A stretch of 64,000 nt of DNA, taken from contig JAOTYE010000010.1 of NCBI GenBank assembly GCA_029862045.1, positions 62,001 to 126,000 of the forward strand, read 5' to 3'. The notes under the pieces are model-generated. The model did not search any database. It was not told the origin of the DNA and saw only the letters and a program-made list of their open reading frames with translations. Both the position numbers and the translations under genes were made by a program. The DNA comes from Gammaproteobacteria bacterium (GTDB lineage Bacteria; Pseudomonadota; Gammaproteobacteria; Steroidobacterales; Woeseiaceae). Numbering within the stretch: position 1 is the first letter of the stretch; each line of letters opens with the position of its first letter. Positions 43,681 through 52,634 of this stretch are shown here, piece by piece.

Positions 43681-44625
43681 ATGGGCACTTCGATTCTTGA
43701 AACAGCGATGGTTGCGGTCGGAAGCGGCATTCTGGGCGTCGTTTGTGGATGGCTGGTTCAAGCCATTATCGGCAAACGCCGCATCGACCAGGTGTCCACC
43801 GCGACCCAGGCAAAATTAGACGGCGTCACTGTTCAAAGGGACCGGCTCGCCAACAATTATTCTCGATCGCGAGCAAAAATCGAGTCTCTTGAAGCTACAA
43901 ACGCTAAACGAAGCGCCGAATTTGAGTCTTTACTCAAGAAATCAAAGTTGCTGGCCAAGAATGTACTCACGCTTCGCACCGAACGTGAAAACACCAAAAT
44001 CAAGCTTAGCACCTTACAAAATTCCCTGGGTCCATTAAGACAACAGACTACCGCGTTGCAATCGGAGTTCGAAAAAACCCAAGAGTTCTACAAGCGCGAA
44101 CTGGCCAAGTCGTTTGAAAAGCGCAAATTGCTCGAGAAGGAAGTCAAGGAAGCACGATCTGAGCAAGAGTCGTTTGCCAAACTTGTAGAATCGGCCACTC
44201 TGGAACACGGATCAGGCGAAAACATGATCGTTGCAGCTCAACTCAGATTGGGGCAGCTGCAAGTGCTAGAGCGAAACGTGAGTAAGCTAGAGGCTGAAAA
44301 CGAGGACCTTAATCGTGAAGTCATACGAGTAAAGAAAGAATTCGAGGCGCGGGAACGCGATCTCTCAGAGTTGGAAGAACTCAGGATTCATAACGAGCAG
44401 TTGGTACGCTGTGTCGAAGCTCTGGAGGGAAGCCGTAAGGAGCATGAGACCGATGCAGAACGATATCGACAGCAGGCGGACCAATCCGAAAAACTATCCG
44501 ACACACTGCGCCTTAAGCTGGAGGACCTCGAGAAGAATTTCGCCGACATAGAAAAACAACAAGACCAGGCGCTTAAAAACGCTCGCAAAGCAGCAGTCGT
44601 GCCAATATTAAGAAATCAGCGCTAA
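43681..44625 (+). CDS. Membrane-anchored long coiled-coil protein
   Basis: 314 residues with AGGGACAGG before the ATG. One N-terminal membrane helix (AMVAVGSGILGVVCGWLVQAII) followed by about 270 residues of nearly continuous coiled coil rich in Glu, Lys and Leu. No catalytic domain. Same layout as the shorter chromosomal protein at 26884, though I see no close sequence identity. Possible structural or division-site role; function unknown. Confidence 0.65.
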   Translation: MGTSILETAMVAVGSGILGVVCGWLVQAIIGKRRIDQVSTATQAKLDGVTVQRDRLANNYSRSRAKIESLEATNAKRSAEFESLLKKSKLLAKNVLTLRTERENTKIKLSTLQNSLGPLRQQTTALQSEFEKTQEFYKRELAKSFEKRKLLEKEVKEARSEQESFAKLVESATLEHGSGENMIVAAQLRLGQLQVLERNVSKLEAENEDLNREVIRVKKEFEARERDLSELEELRIHNEQLVRCVEALEGSRKEHETDAERYRQQADQSEKLSDTLRLKLEDLEKNFADIEKQQDQALKNARKAAVVPILRNQR

Positions 44626-45005
44626 TTCGCTAGTGTGTCGGAGGGCGGCGCCTTATTCGACAAGGCATTAATTGGATCACTATGGCTTTCCCCCAACTTT
44701 GGGCCAAACATTGGGCACATGTGTGAATCGAGAACGCTGCTGCCCTACCGTAGGCAGCGCTGCGCGCCATTGTATTCAATGCGCATATTTTCGTTCGATG
44801 ATGGACCCTGACGCCAAACGGAGACACCCTGCACTTGAGAAAAACTACTGTAAAAACAAACCCGTGGAGGAGTTGTGGGGAAAGCGCGACGGCATGCGCG
44901 GCAGCGATTAGACATCGGGAGAAGTGCGGCGTTAGGATTCGCGCGGTACTGGAGAATCGCCGACCTCTGGCTATCAAGTTTGGGCAACGGACATAGGACG
45001 AATTG
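44626..45005. other. 380-base gap without a supported gene
   Basis: A 79-codon open frame (44672-44911) contains several cysteines (CVNRERCCPTVG, CIQCAYFRSMMDPDAKRRHP), but it has no ribosome site, no recognised family and a start in poor context. It could be the decayed end of a lost cassette gene. No composite repeat is present here, unlike most gaps in this region. Confidence 0.3.
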
Positions 45006-45575
45006 ATGAAAAAGTTACTACTACTGCTCGCGGCATTGTCTATTCAGACCACAGCTGCAGCGCAAACAAGTCAGCAAAAACTGCCAAGTGATCTCAGCTA
45101 TTCCTTTGCCGAGCTTCGTTTTGTCGATGTCGACACCAGTGGTGGCGACGGCTTTCGGTTGGCCGGATCCTACGAGCTCGATGGACAGTGGATTCTCGTT
45201 GGTGCTCTGACCGCATTGGATTTCAACGATAACGTTGATTCAACACTATTGGAGATTGGTGGCGGTTACGTATGGAATTACTCGGACGACTTCGATCTGG
45301 TCAGCACACTCCGGTTGGTTCGGGCCGAAGTGGATAGACCAGGCGGTGACGCCGACGATTCGGGCTTCGCGTTTTCGGCGGGCGCTCGCGGTTTTTTGGC
45401 GCCGCAATTCGAGATCCGTGGATCAGTGAATCATATCAACCTGGATAACAGCGACACGTATCTGCAACTTGCGGGCGATTATTACTTTACGGACCAAATA
45501 TCGGCCGGAGTGAGCCTGGACATTGCCGGTGATACGGACAGTTTTAGTCTTGGCGTTCGGTGGTACTTCCGTTAG
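45006..45575 (+). CDS. Small outer-membrane beta-barrel protein
   Basis: 189 residues from ATG 45006 (AGGACG upstream). Signal peptide KKLLLLLAALSIQTTAAAQ. Eight or so amphipathic strands (DLSYSFAELRFVDVD, ISAGVSLDIAGDTDSFSLGV) and a terminal VRWYFR with aromatic last residues, as in outer-membrane barrels inserted by BamA. Resembles the OmpA-like/OmpW-size class. Function unknown. Confidence 0.7.
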   Translation: MKKLLLLLAALSIQTTAAAQTSQQKLPSDLSYSFAELRFVDVDTSGGDGFRLAGSYELDGQWILVGALTALDFNDNVDSTLLEIGGGYVWNYSDDFDLVSTLRLVRAEVDRPGGDADDSGFAFSAGARGFLAPQFEIRGSVNHINLDNSDTYLQLAGDYYFTDQISAGVSLDIAGDTDSFSLGVRWYFR

Positions 45576-45616
45576 ATCTGACTGCCCAGCAGTGATTCAA
45601 TAGTTCAGCCTTAACT

Positions 45617-45712
45617 AACGAATGTCTGCTTTCCCCAAGAGCGGTCATTTGATCACGCTAAGAGCTGGCGAATTGAACGGCGGCTTTCGGCCAAGAGCGG
45701 CCGGTCAATCGA
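45617..45712. repeat. Composite hairpin repeat, C-D form
   Basis: C unit AATGTCTGCTTTCCCCAAGA with GCGGTCATTTGATC, then D unit CGGCGGCTTTCGGCCAAGAG with CGGCCGGTCAATC. It lies between two convergent genes and is oriented, like its relatives, with D toward the stop of the minus-strand gene at 45761. Confidence 0.7.
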
Positions 45713-45760
45713 CTACCAGTTACCTAGATCTTCTGCTAGACCCTCTCCGCCGGGCCGCCA

Positions 45761-47101
45761 TCACTTGTCGCCTCGGGATTTGTTTCTGGCATCTCTGCGG
45801 GCCTTAGCGGCTTCGACGTGGGCCTCGTTTTCCTTTCTAAGCCGTTCATGCTTTCGATCAAGGCCCGTTGGCTCGAACTCCGGGAGGTTCTCAGGGTCGT
45901 AGCTATGCACATCGAATGTCCGCATCTCATGATATCGATCCTTGTCGAGCTCATAGATCAGGACGTACTCTGGGTGCCGGAGCAACGGTGAGATGCGGTA
46001 GTTCCGAACCGACTGATTGTGTTTGAGGTTTTTTTCGGCCTGAGCCGGATCGCTTGCCTGAAATGGGTGCGATCCCTTATCTGCTATCATTCCGCCAACC
46101 GACTCAAAATAGTCGGCACTCGGTGGCAGTTTTTTTACCCGTTCATAGTCCTTAAAGTCCGACTCCTCTCCGTGGGCCTCGCGGAACGCGATCATACGGT
46201 CGATAACGTCGCCCTCTGGCTTGCATGGCAGTGCCACTGTGGCTCCGTGAGAGGATTCGACCACATAGCCTTTCAGCGAGTTGGTAACGTGGCCTGTTTT
46301 GTCGTCCACAAACTCCGGACGTCCCGTCTTCGGGTCGGCCTGGTTGCTTCCAGCTGCACCTCCGAAGCCGCCCATATTTCCCCTTTCCTCCAGGGCGATC
46401 TCTAGCGTTCTGGTATTTCGTTTCTCGCATGGATATTCATCGCCAGCTTTCTCCACGAGCCATTTGTAGCTGGCCTCAAGTCCTTTTATGTACTTTTTGT
46501 TGCCCGTTTTTGGGTTGATCAGAAAGCTCTCATTCTCTTGCAGGTCCGGGTCAAGTAAGAATTCCCGCGTACGAGCGTCCATCAGGATATTTCCGACGCT
46601 CAATGTAACTTTATTGACGCGACCAAATTCCTCGTTGAGCGTCTGTTTTATAGACGCGAGCATGCCGTCGGAAACTTCTATCGACTGATCCGTTCCCAAA
46701 TGGGTCGCCATCGGCGTGATGCCGCGGGCAAACTCCTGTTCTATTTCAGCGGCAGTCGGTATGCCCTCGATGCGCCCGGTATAGCGCTCACCCGTCCAGG
46801 TGCGTCCGTACTCGCCACCAATCCCGTGGCTGATCATCACTATCGGCTCAACATCCGGAAACGGCGTGAATTGAACGTACTCGCCGTTCAGCCTGAGCGC
46901 AGCGAGGTTGATTTTCGCAACTCGAATGCGTCCGCTCGACTTCCAGGACAAGTCGGCATGGCTAAGTTCGTCGGCTTCATCAAACTGAAGAACCTGCTGC
47001 GCCTCCGCGTCGGTTACCGGTATGACCAGTTCGGCCTGGGCCATTGCGGCCTGCGTGCCAGCAATGAAAAACAAAAGCAAAACACTCGCAAATCTGGTCA
47101 T
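45761..47101 (-). CDS. Large secreted protein of unknown function
   Basis: 446 residues from ATG 47101. Signal peptide TRFASVLLLFFIAGTQAAMA. Segments such as PIVMISHGIGGEYGRTWTGE, GRVNKVTLSVGNILMDARTRE and GGFGGAAGSNQADPKTGRPE are distinctive but match no family I know. Two cysteines (YPCEKR, ALPCKP) may form a disulfide. The C-terminus is a charged helix (RKHERLRKENEAHVEAAKAR). Largest gene of the array. Confidence 0.6.
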   Translation of the reverse strand: MTRFASVLLLFFIAGTQAAMAQAELVIPVTDAEAQQVLQFDEADELSHADLSWKSSGRIRVAKINLAALRLNGEYVQFTPFPDVEPIVMISHGIGGEYGRTWTGERYTGRIEGIPTAAEIEQEFARGITPMATHLGTDQSIEVSDGMLASIKQTLNEEFGRVNKVTLSVGNILMDARTREFLLDPDLQENESFLINPKTGNKKYIKGLEASYKWLVEKAGDEYPCEKRNTRTLEIALEERGNMGGFGGAAGSNQADPKTGRPEFVDDKTGHVTNSLKGYVVESSHGATVALPCKPEGDVIDRMIAFREAHGEESDFKDYERVKKLPPSADYFESVGGMIADKGSHPFQASDPAQAEKNLKHNQSVRNYRISPLLRHPEYVLIYELDKDRYHEMRTFDVHSYDPENLPEFEPTGLDRKHERLRKENEAHVEAAKARRDARNKSRGDK

Positions 47102-47265
47102 TGGGCGGTCTTCATTAGCACCCAAGGGTTCAGCGTCGCGGTCATAGTCTCGGAGCCTCACAACAATTCATTGACGGAAATGAAGAACAACTCATTAGCA
47201 TGGTCTGTATGTTGCCAGCGACCGGTTGAAACCACAGTCACAAGCGGCCTTTCATAGCTAGTTTA

Positions 47266-47420
47266 GCGCAATGTCTGCTTTGGAGCGCATAGCAGACGAA
47301 TTAGAACGGGTTTTCCGAGCAGCCAGGATCGAATGTCCGCTTTCATACAAAGCGGTCATTCAGATAGGCAAAAATCGAGAGATTTGAGCGGCCGCTTTCG
47401 GCCAGAAGCGGCCGTTCAGT
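47266..47420. repeat. Composite hairpin repeat, A-C-D form
   Basis: A unit AATGTCTGCTTTGGAGCGCA with AGCAGACGAATT, C unit GAATGTCCGCTTTCATACAA with AGCGGTCATTC, spacer AAAATCGAGAGATT, D unit CGGCCGCTTTCGGCCAGAAG with CGGCCGTTC. The D end faces the gene at 47547 at a distance of about 130 bases. A separate stem CCGAGGAC/GTCCTCGG lies at about 47482-47503 and may be that gene's terminator. Fills most of the gap 47102-47546. Confidence 0.75.
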
Positions 47421-47546
47421 ATCGCCCCTAATCTTCAGAGTCAGGTCGCTCTTCGTCTCTCACGCAGGCGACCCAGGCCCGGCCGAGGACCTGGCAGTCC
47501 TCGGGAGCCCGATTCGTCGTGTGGGTCTTCGCCCGCATTGGCCCGA

Positions 47547-48584
47547 CTACGGCTCTTGGATATTCAGCACGAGTCCGCCGCTGACAGTAATGACACCGTC
47601 AGTCGGTATCGTCCACACGCCCTGACCCTCAACGGTTTCCGAGAATGTGAGGTCGAAGATCACGCCGCCCGGCTCCCCGGCGCCCAGGCCGCCGAAGCCG
47701 ATGTTGAACAGGATGCCGGTGTTGAAATCCACGGACTCGGTATAGTCCTCCAGCGTTACCGTACCGTCGAGCAATTCCTCGTCGTCCTGACTCCAGCAAT
47801 TTTCAAACGCCCACGTAAAGTCATCGCCATCCGAGAGTTCACCGGAGCCGAGCCAGGTTATCGTGACATTGCCCTCCGCGAGGATGCCTTGCGGCGGGCT
47901 GCCTGTGAACATGTCGCAGGTCTCTATGTACGGGTTGTTCAGCGTCACCAGCTCCAGGTCGTCGAGAACATCGGCGACGTTGAAGAATTGCTCGACGAGG
48001 AACTCGATCACGCCGAAGGACAGTGCTGCCTGGCGCCGAAAGCCCGCAGCCTGCTCGTCGTCGAGCAGAGCCGCGAATTCTTCCCACGTATATTGCTCCG
48101 TTCCGGCAAGTGAAGTTAACTCTACGCCGTCGGCAAGAATGGTCACCCCGAATTCCAGCACATCGGGTAGCTGGATCATAACCGCACCGCTGATGGGCGG
48201 CTCGTCGACCGCGGCCTCAATGTCAGTCATGACGCTCACACGAAACGTCCCGTCCAGCTCCGACCCCTCAGGGCTCGTGACGGTCAGAACGAAGCTGTTG
48301 CCAGCGCGGAGGAGGTACGACAGAAACGTCACGGTATTATTCGCACCGACATCGAGATCCAGGTTGCCGGCAAGCAAGCCATCATCCAGGTCGATCGTGA
48401 CCGTGAAATCACCGCCGACATTTGCCGTCAGTAGCTCACCGTTGTTCAGGTTGCCGAGGAAGAAATTGTAATTCTCCAGTATGACGAGTGGCGGCTCGAC
48501 GTCGTCGGGCCCGTCGTTACCACCGCCACCGCTGCCCCCACAGCCCACCAATAAAAGTGCGAAACAGATTAGATACTTACGCAT
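47547..48584 (-). CDS. Lipoprotein under cyclic-di-GMP riboswitch control
   Basis: 345 residues from ATG 48584, chosen for AAGGAGG eight bases upstream. Lipoprotein signal ending FALLLVGCGGSGGGG. The body is acidic and beta-rich (VTIDLDDGLLAGNLDLDVGANN, SFVLTVTSPEGSELDGTFRV), with no recognised domain. A cyclic-di-GMP-I riboswitch ends 37 bases before the start codon, so expression should follow the motile/sessile signal. A role in surface attachment or matrix is a reasonable inference. Confidence 0.72.
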   Translation of the reverse strand: MRKYLICFALLLVGCGGSGGGGNDGPDDVEPPLVILENYNFFLGNLNNGELLTANVGGDFTVTIDLDDGLLAGNLDLDVGANNTVTFLSYLLRAGNSFVLTVTSPEGSELDGTFRVSVMTDIEAAVDEPPISGAVMIQLPDVLEFGVTILADGVELTSLAGTEQYTWEEFAALLDDEQAAGFRRQAALSFGVIEFLVEQFFNVADVLDDLELVTLNNPYIETCDMFTGSPPQGILAEGNVTITWLGSGELSDGDDFTWAFENCWSQDDEELLDGTVTLEDYTESVDFNTGILFNIGFGGLGAGEPGGVIFDLTFSETVEGQGVWTIPTDGVITVSGGLVLNIQEP

Positions 48585-48621
48585 TGCAGCCGCCTCCTTA
48601 ATCGTCAAGCTTTCCTTATTC

Positions 48622-48722
48622 GGCAGCCCGGCGATCTTGGGGTCCTTCGTGGCGTAGCAGAATGCGTCGCGGAGGAAGCGAGGACCCGTGGCTTTGCGTC
48701 TCCAGCTTTAGCTGGATTTGCC
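48622..48722 (-). promoter_or_regulatory. Cyclic-di-GMP-I (GEMM) riboswitch
   Basis: Read on the minus strand it starts GGCAAATCCAGCTAAAGCTG, continues with the diagnostic GACGCAAAGCCACGGGTCC, has a variable stem, and closes with GATCGCCGGGCTGCC. These are the conserved P1, the ligand-binding core and the receptor-side closing strand of GEMM-I. It lies directly upstream of the lipoprotein gene in the same orientation. A second member is at 56771. Confidence 0.9.
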
Positions 48723-48803
48723 TTTGTCACGGAATTAAGTGTCCTACGATTGCGGAAATAGTCAATTCTGGGAAGTACGTAACCGGAAGAAGACGCGGTC
48801 TAA

Positions 48804-49022
48804 GCGCCGTTGGACGAACGTCCGCTTTGGGTCATTAGCAGGCTATTTCACCAATATTAGCTGAATGTCTGCTTTCGGGCGTTAAGCGGACGTTCCCCAA
48901 CCGATAGTTGGACGGTAAATCCAGCTTGAACCTCGAACGTCTGCTTTGCTCAATAGCGGACGTTCAAATGGTTGGAAATCGCGTGAAACGAAGGACAGCT
49001 AACGACCATGTGCGGACGTTCG
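48804..49022. repeat. Composite hairpin repeat, full A-B-C-D
   Basis: A GAACGTCCGCTTTGGGTCAT, spacer TTCACCAATATTAGCTGAA, B ATGTCTGCTTTCGGGCGTTA with AGCGGACGTTC, C GAACGTCTGCTTTGCTCAAT with AGCGGACGTTCAAA, D GGACAGCTAACGACCATGTG with CGGACGTTCGG. The A-B spacer is nearly identical to that at 50040, so the four units form one element. D faces the thioesterase gene at 49046. Confidence 0.82.
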
Positions 49023-49045
49023 GAAATCGATCTCAACGTTTGCGC

Positions 49046-49477
49046 TTAGCGGACTCCGACGACGGCAATTGATGCAGTTGTCTTGGACACGAGTTTCGAT
49101 GTTCCCTCGTTTTCGCATAGAACTTCGGACTCCACGACCATGAGCTGGGACCCTGGTTTGAGAACTTTGGACCGGCACGAAAGCCGCTCCCCTTTTGCAG
49201 CTCGAAGCAGGTTGATCTTGAACTCTACCGTGAGAACCATGTGACCCGGTTCGGTCAGTGTCGCTGCGGCTCCACCGGCTGTGTGATCGGCCATGGTGGC
49301 CTGAACACCGGCGTGGACGAAGCCGTCCTGTTGGAGGTGCCGGGGCTCCACGTTAAGTTCGGTTTCGCAGATCCCCGAACCGATGGTCACCAAGCGAATA
49401 CCGAGGCTCGCCACGAAAGGGGCGGCGTTGAATATCCGTTCCAGTTCCTCGCGTGGCAACTCGTGGAGCTTCTTCAC
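49046..49477 (-). CDS. PaaI-type hot-dog thioesterase
   Basis: 143 residues from a GTG. GFVHAGVQATMADHTAGGAA is the active-site helix of the PaaI/4HBT hot-dog fold (Asp in MADHTAG), followed by LTVEFKINLLRAAKGE. Likely hydrolyses an acyl- or aryl-CoA; substrate unknown. Adjacent (36 bases) to the GFA gene upstream, with no repeat between them, so the two may share one cassette. Confidence 0.85.
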   Translation of the reverse strand: MKKLHELPREELERIFNAAPFVASLGIRLVTIGSGICETELNVEPRHLQQDGFVHAGVQATMADHTAGGAAATLTEPGHMVLTVEFKINLLRAAKGERLSCRSKVLKPGSQLMVVESEVLCENEGTSKLVSKTTASIAVVGVR

Positions 49478-49512
49478 GTCTTGGATACCTTCCTGCGGCT
49501 GACACTATCGAA

Positions 49513-49938
49513 CTATGCGGACCCAGCGTTTGGTCCGAAACCCGGCGGCCATTCATCAAATTGGGGGACATGGTCTGTTATCTCATACCACGGCGCTTTT
49601 GAGCCCACGAAAATATGGGCTCCGGGACGCAACCCGGGATCACCCGTAACCGTACCCAGCGTAACCCAGCCCAATTTTCCACCTTCCGCACGAGCGCCCA
49701 AAGGTGAGCCGCATTGACGACAAAAACAGCGATATCCACCGGGTGAGGATTCGTAAGTGGCAATGAGATCCTCACCAGACAACCACCGGAACTCGTCTGC
49801 ATCAACGCGCGCATATGTACCGAACGCAGCACCATGCGTTCGACGACACATCGAACAGTGGCAATTCCCGGCGTCATGAAGCTTGCCGGAAATTTCGTAT
49901 TGCACGCCGCCACACAGGCAGCTGCCGCGAATGGTCAT
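49513..49938 (-). CDS. GFA/CENP-V family protein
   Basis: 141 residues. Zinc-binding cysteines in the family order: SCLCGGVQYEISG, NCHCSMCRRTHGAAFG and CFCRQCGSPLG. The family is named for glutathione-dependent formaldehyde-activating enzyme, but most members have no proven reaction. Good AAGGA ribosome site. A second, divergent GFA gene lies at 54085. Confidence 0.88.
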   Translation of the reverse strand: MTIRGSCLCGGVQYEISGKLHDAGNCHCSMCRRTHGAAFGTYARVDADEFRWLSGEDLIATYESSPGGYRCFCRQCGSPLGARAEGGKLGWVTLGTVTGDPGLRPGAHIFVGSKAPWYEITDHVPQFDEWPPGFGPNAGSA

Positions 49939-50019
49939 GATTACATCCTTAATTGACGTTTAGCTGCTATCAATCAGACAAAATTGCCTTATGAGTAGTC
50001 TCAAATTATACGACACTGC

Positions 50020-50215
50020 AATGTCTGCTTTGGGTCATTAGCAGACCAATTCACCAATATTAGCTGAAAGTCTGCTTTCGGGCGTAAAGCGGACACTCAG
50101 CAGCGAATTTTTAAGGGACAAATTCTGAATGTCTACTTTCACCCAAAGCGGTCATTCGATCAGGCTGAAATCAGCTAAATGCAACGGCAGCTAACGGCCA
50201 ATACCGGCCGGTCAC
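50020..50215. repeat. Composite hairpin repeat, full A-B-C-D
   Basis: A AATGTCTGCTTTGGGTCATT with AGCAGACC, spacer TTCACCAATATTAGCTGAA, B GTCTGCTTTCGGGCGTAAAG with CGGACACTC, C AATGTCTACTTTCACCCAAA with GCGGTCATTCG, spacer AAATCAGCTAAAT, D CGGCAGCTAACGGCCAATAC with CGGCCGGTCACTC. The D unit ends four bases before the stop codon of the gene at 50219. Best example of the complete element. Confidence 0.85.
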
Positions 50216-50218
50216 TCC

Positions 50219-50686
50219 TTAATCGTTCTCATTCTGTAGTTGCCGTGTTCGCCAAAGTAAGTACAGCATTAATGGATAGAAGATATGTGGTATGACGTGT
50301 TGCGAAATGTACCAACCCCCAGAATCTGTAAACGACATGGCCACCCAGCTGCCCGCCCTTTGGTAAGCATCCAAGTAGTACAAGAATGTCTGCAGGATTC
50401 CAACCGCCCAACAAATTCCATAGATCATAAAAGAGTGATTGGGAAATCGAAAAAGCGACCAAAATCCGATCATTACGCCCAACTTGGGGACAAGATAAGC
50501 GGCGTGGTTTAGCCAATCCAGTGCCCAGCCGATGGCGCTGTCGTGACTAGCCGACTCAAACCACTGCGGAACAACCATGTACAGGAATTTGGCCGAATAG
50601 AAAACAGCGATTGCGCCAAGAACATAACTAATTTTGGCTGGGCGATTACTCAGTGTCACATGGCGCAAGGCAACTTTTCCTGACAA
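50219..50686 (-). CDS. Small integral membrane protein
   Basis: 155 residues, four membrane helices (ISYVLGAIAVFYSAKFLYMVV, LVPKLGVMIGFWSLFRF, FMIYGICWAVGILQTFLYYL, VIPHIFYPLMLYLLWR). TTG start at 50686 is uncertain; other weak starts lie within 30 bases. No family recognised. The repeat follows its stop directly. Confidence 0.55.
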   Translation of the reverse strand: MSGKVALRHVTLSNRPAKISYVLGAIAVFYSAKFLYMVVPQWFESASHDSAIGWALDWLNHAAYLVPKLGVMIGFWSLFRFPNHSFMIYGICWAVGILQTFLYYLDAYQRAGSWVAMSFTDSGGWYISQHVIPHIFYPLMLYLLWRTRQLQNEND

Positions 50687-50691
50687 ATGGC

Positions 50692-50772
50692 GAACGTCCG
50701 CTTTGGGTCATTACCAGCCTCTAAGTATACAACCAGGCGAGTGGCTGGTTACGGCCATAACCGGTCAATCGA
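50692..50772. repeat. Composite hairpin repeat, short A-D form
   Basis: A unit GAACGTCCGCTTTGGGTCAT with ACCAGCCT, then D unit GGCTGGTTACGGCCATAACC with GGTCAATCG. Units B and C are missing. D faces the stop of the small gene at 50807. Confidence 0.7.
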
Positions 50773-50806
50773 ATCTATCTCGAGGTAGGCTACTGTTCGG
50801 GTCGTG

Positions 50807-51043
50807 CTAGTGGCCTCGAGACAGCCGCCTGGTGACCAGCAATAGCGTTAGAACACTTGCCAGAAAACTGGTTACGAACATCCAAAGAACGCCTTTGCCG
50901 TAAAAGATCCAGAATCCAGGGTGCATCACGACATCAATCCAGCTACCTGTGCCTCCGGCAAATGTCAAAGATGCAAGAGCGAGCGGAATCGAAACCAAAA
51001 CGCTCGCAACCGCCGCATAGAGTAGTATCAGGCTGGATTTCAT
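50807..51043 (-). CDS. Two-helix membrane peptide
   Basis: 78 residues with a strong GGGAGAA ribosome site. Two membrane helices (SLILLYAAVASVLVSIPLALASL and GVLWMFVTSFLASVLTLLLV). No family recognised. It has its own upstream and downstream composite repeats, the clearest single-gene unit of the array. Confidence 0.55.
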   Translation of the reverse strand: MKSSLILLYAAVASVLVSIPLALASLTFAGGTGSWIDVVMHPGFWIFYGKGVLWMFVTSFLASVLTLLLVTRRLSRGH

Positions 51044-51053
51044 TTCAGTTCTC

Positions 51054-51252
51054 CCAATGTCCGCTTTGGGTCATAAGCGGCCCTGCACTGCAATACTAGC
51101 TGAATGTCTGCTTCTGAGCGCATAGCGGACGTTTTGGAACCCGCTTTTGGAAGTCTCAGGCCGAATGTCCGCTTTCATCCAAAGCGGTCATTCAAGCAGC
51201 CCAAAATCAGCGAGATCGACCGGCAGCTTTCGGCCAAAAGCCGCCATTGAGG
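51054..51252. repeat. Composite hairpin repeat, full A-B-C-D
   Basis: A CAATGTCCGCTTTGGGTCAT with AAGCGGCC, B AATGTCTGCTTCTGAGCGCA with AGCGGACG, C ATGTCCGCTTTCATCCAAAG with CGGTCATTC, spacer AAAATCAGCGAGAT, D CGGCAGCTTTCGGCCAAAAG with CCGCCATTG. D faces the SRPBCC gene at 51329 at about 75 bases. Confidence 0.82.
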
Positions 51253-51328
51253 CGGCTTGCCATGTGTCGCTCTCGCGCCCAGCGTAAGGATTTTCGCATG
51301 TGGCGCCGGTGACCCTAAGCCGGAATCA

Positions 51329-51931
51329 TCAGTCAAACACAAAAAAAGTACGATTCAGCTTCAGTCTGAACAGAATGTCGAACCAACCTTGCTCGAAAAA
51401 GTCATAGCATTTGTCCCACTGTGGCCCCTCACCAAACCCATAGTGATCGAGACGCACAAGAGTCTGATCGCCGTTCTTCCCAAAGGGTTCCAGTCGGATT
51501 TCCACCCAGGTGGGCAATGGATCAACATTTAACTCCTCCGCAAACACAGGCATCGTCCACTCAAAATCAAGCGCGCGGCCAGGCATGTATCGAAGGATCC
51601 TATTATTACGCGGGCCCGCAACCTGACCATCAGGAGTCAATCCGAAATCAATCTCATATAGACCTCCCACTTTTGGGTCTACATTGGATCCACTTCCCAA
51701 AAAGCTCTTGATGCCATCCGGCGATATCCACAATCGAAATATCTGGTCTGGCGTTCCTTGTACCCGTACTTGAAACGATATTGATCGCCCAGTATTTAAC
51801 TTACCTTCGTAAGTACCCTCAGTGTCGGCTACCACAATTGACGTCCCTAGAACGATGGCAATGTAAATGGGCGCACGAAGCGCCGGACCGAGTAATTGTA
51901 CTGCTTTCCAATTAACCATATTCACACACAA
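51329..51931 (-). CDS. Secreted SRPBCC (AHSA1-like) protein
   Basis: 200 residues; start between 51931 and 51919 uncertain. N-terminal hydrophobic segment (IYIAIVLGTSIVVA) looks like a signal peptide, unusual for this family. The START-like fold shows as QVRVQGTPDQIFRLWISPDGIKSFLG, VGGLYEIDFG and VEIRLEPFG, then LVRLDHYGFGEGPQWDKCYDFFEQGW, the typical last helix. Probably binds a small hydrophobic ligand in the periplasm. Confidence 0.75.
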   Translation of the reverse strand: MCVNMVNWKAVQLLGPALRAPIYIAIVLGTSIVVADTEGTYEGKLNTGRSISFQVRVQGTPDQIFRLWISPDGIKSFLGSGSNVDPKVGGLYEIDFGLTPDGQVAGPRNNRILRYMPGRALDFEWTMPVFAEELNVDPLPTWVEIRLEPFGKNGDQTLVRLDHYGFGEGPQWDKCYDFFEQGWFDILFRLKLNRTFFVFD

Positions 51932-52110
51932 ATCTCCCGATCCGATTATCCAGCAAACATGATCGCGTTTTTTGAAATGGCGTGAAAGTAGCTCACAGAC
52001 CCTCTTGACTCTGCGTCGCTCGCGCCTGAATAGCGCGCCGCAAAAATGCCACAGATTTCCTGATCAGAAGAAACCAGTTCGTCGGAAATAATTATCTCTC
52101 TCTTTGATGA

Positions 52111-52554
52111 TCAATCTTTGTCACATCGTTGCTTATCAAATGATTTCGGATTTCGGCTATTTAGGGCCGAGATGGTCGCGTGTAACCTGGCGTCCTTCAG
52201 TCGGTACGCTATCTCTTGCGGGTAATCATGGTCGGGATTTGAGAAAAGGACGTATGCGTTAGTCGCAGCCAGTTGAACAAATGTCGTGGGTGATTGACCT
52301 GCTGGATACGCGGTATATGCTAACGCGCCGTCCTGATTCGCTACGATACGTAAGACCTCATAGAACTTCACGGCGCTGTCGGAGACAACCACGCTAAAGC
52401 CAATGAGTGCCCCATCTGGCTCTCTGACCCATACTTCTTTCGAACTGCCATCGGCAGACTCCCAACATCCGACGAGCCAATCCAATTCATTGGCCAATGT
52501 GATTTGAGTCTGTAGGAACAGCGATAGTCCAAACAACACTAGTGATACTCTCAT
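52111..52554 (-). CDS. DUF6265-like secreted protein
   Basis: 147 residues from ATG 52554. Signal peptide RVSLVLFGLSLFLQTQITLA, then LDWLVGCWESADGSSKEVW, the conserved start of DUF6265 (lipocalin-like) proteins, and VLFSNPDHDYPQEIAYRLKD. Function unknown. Divergent from an AraC-family regulator gene, which may control it. No composite repeat follows its stop. Confidence 0.7.
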   Translation of the reverse strand: MRVSLVLFGLSLFLQTQITLANELDWLVGCWESADGSSKEVWVREPDGALIGFSVVVSDSAVKFYEVLRIVANQDGALAYTAYPAGQSPTTFVQLAATNAYVLFSNPDHDYPQEIAYRLKDARLHATISALNSRNPKSFDKQRCDKD

Positions 52555-52634
52555 TTGAATTTCCAATTCGCAGAACTGACGACTATTCTTAACTACTATC
52601 CCTGAATAAGTCTTGAATTTTTCGGCCAGCGTAC

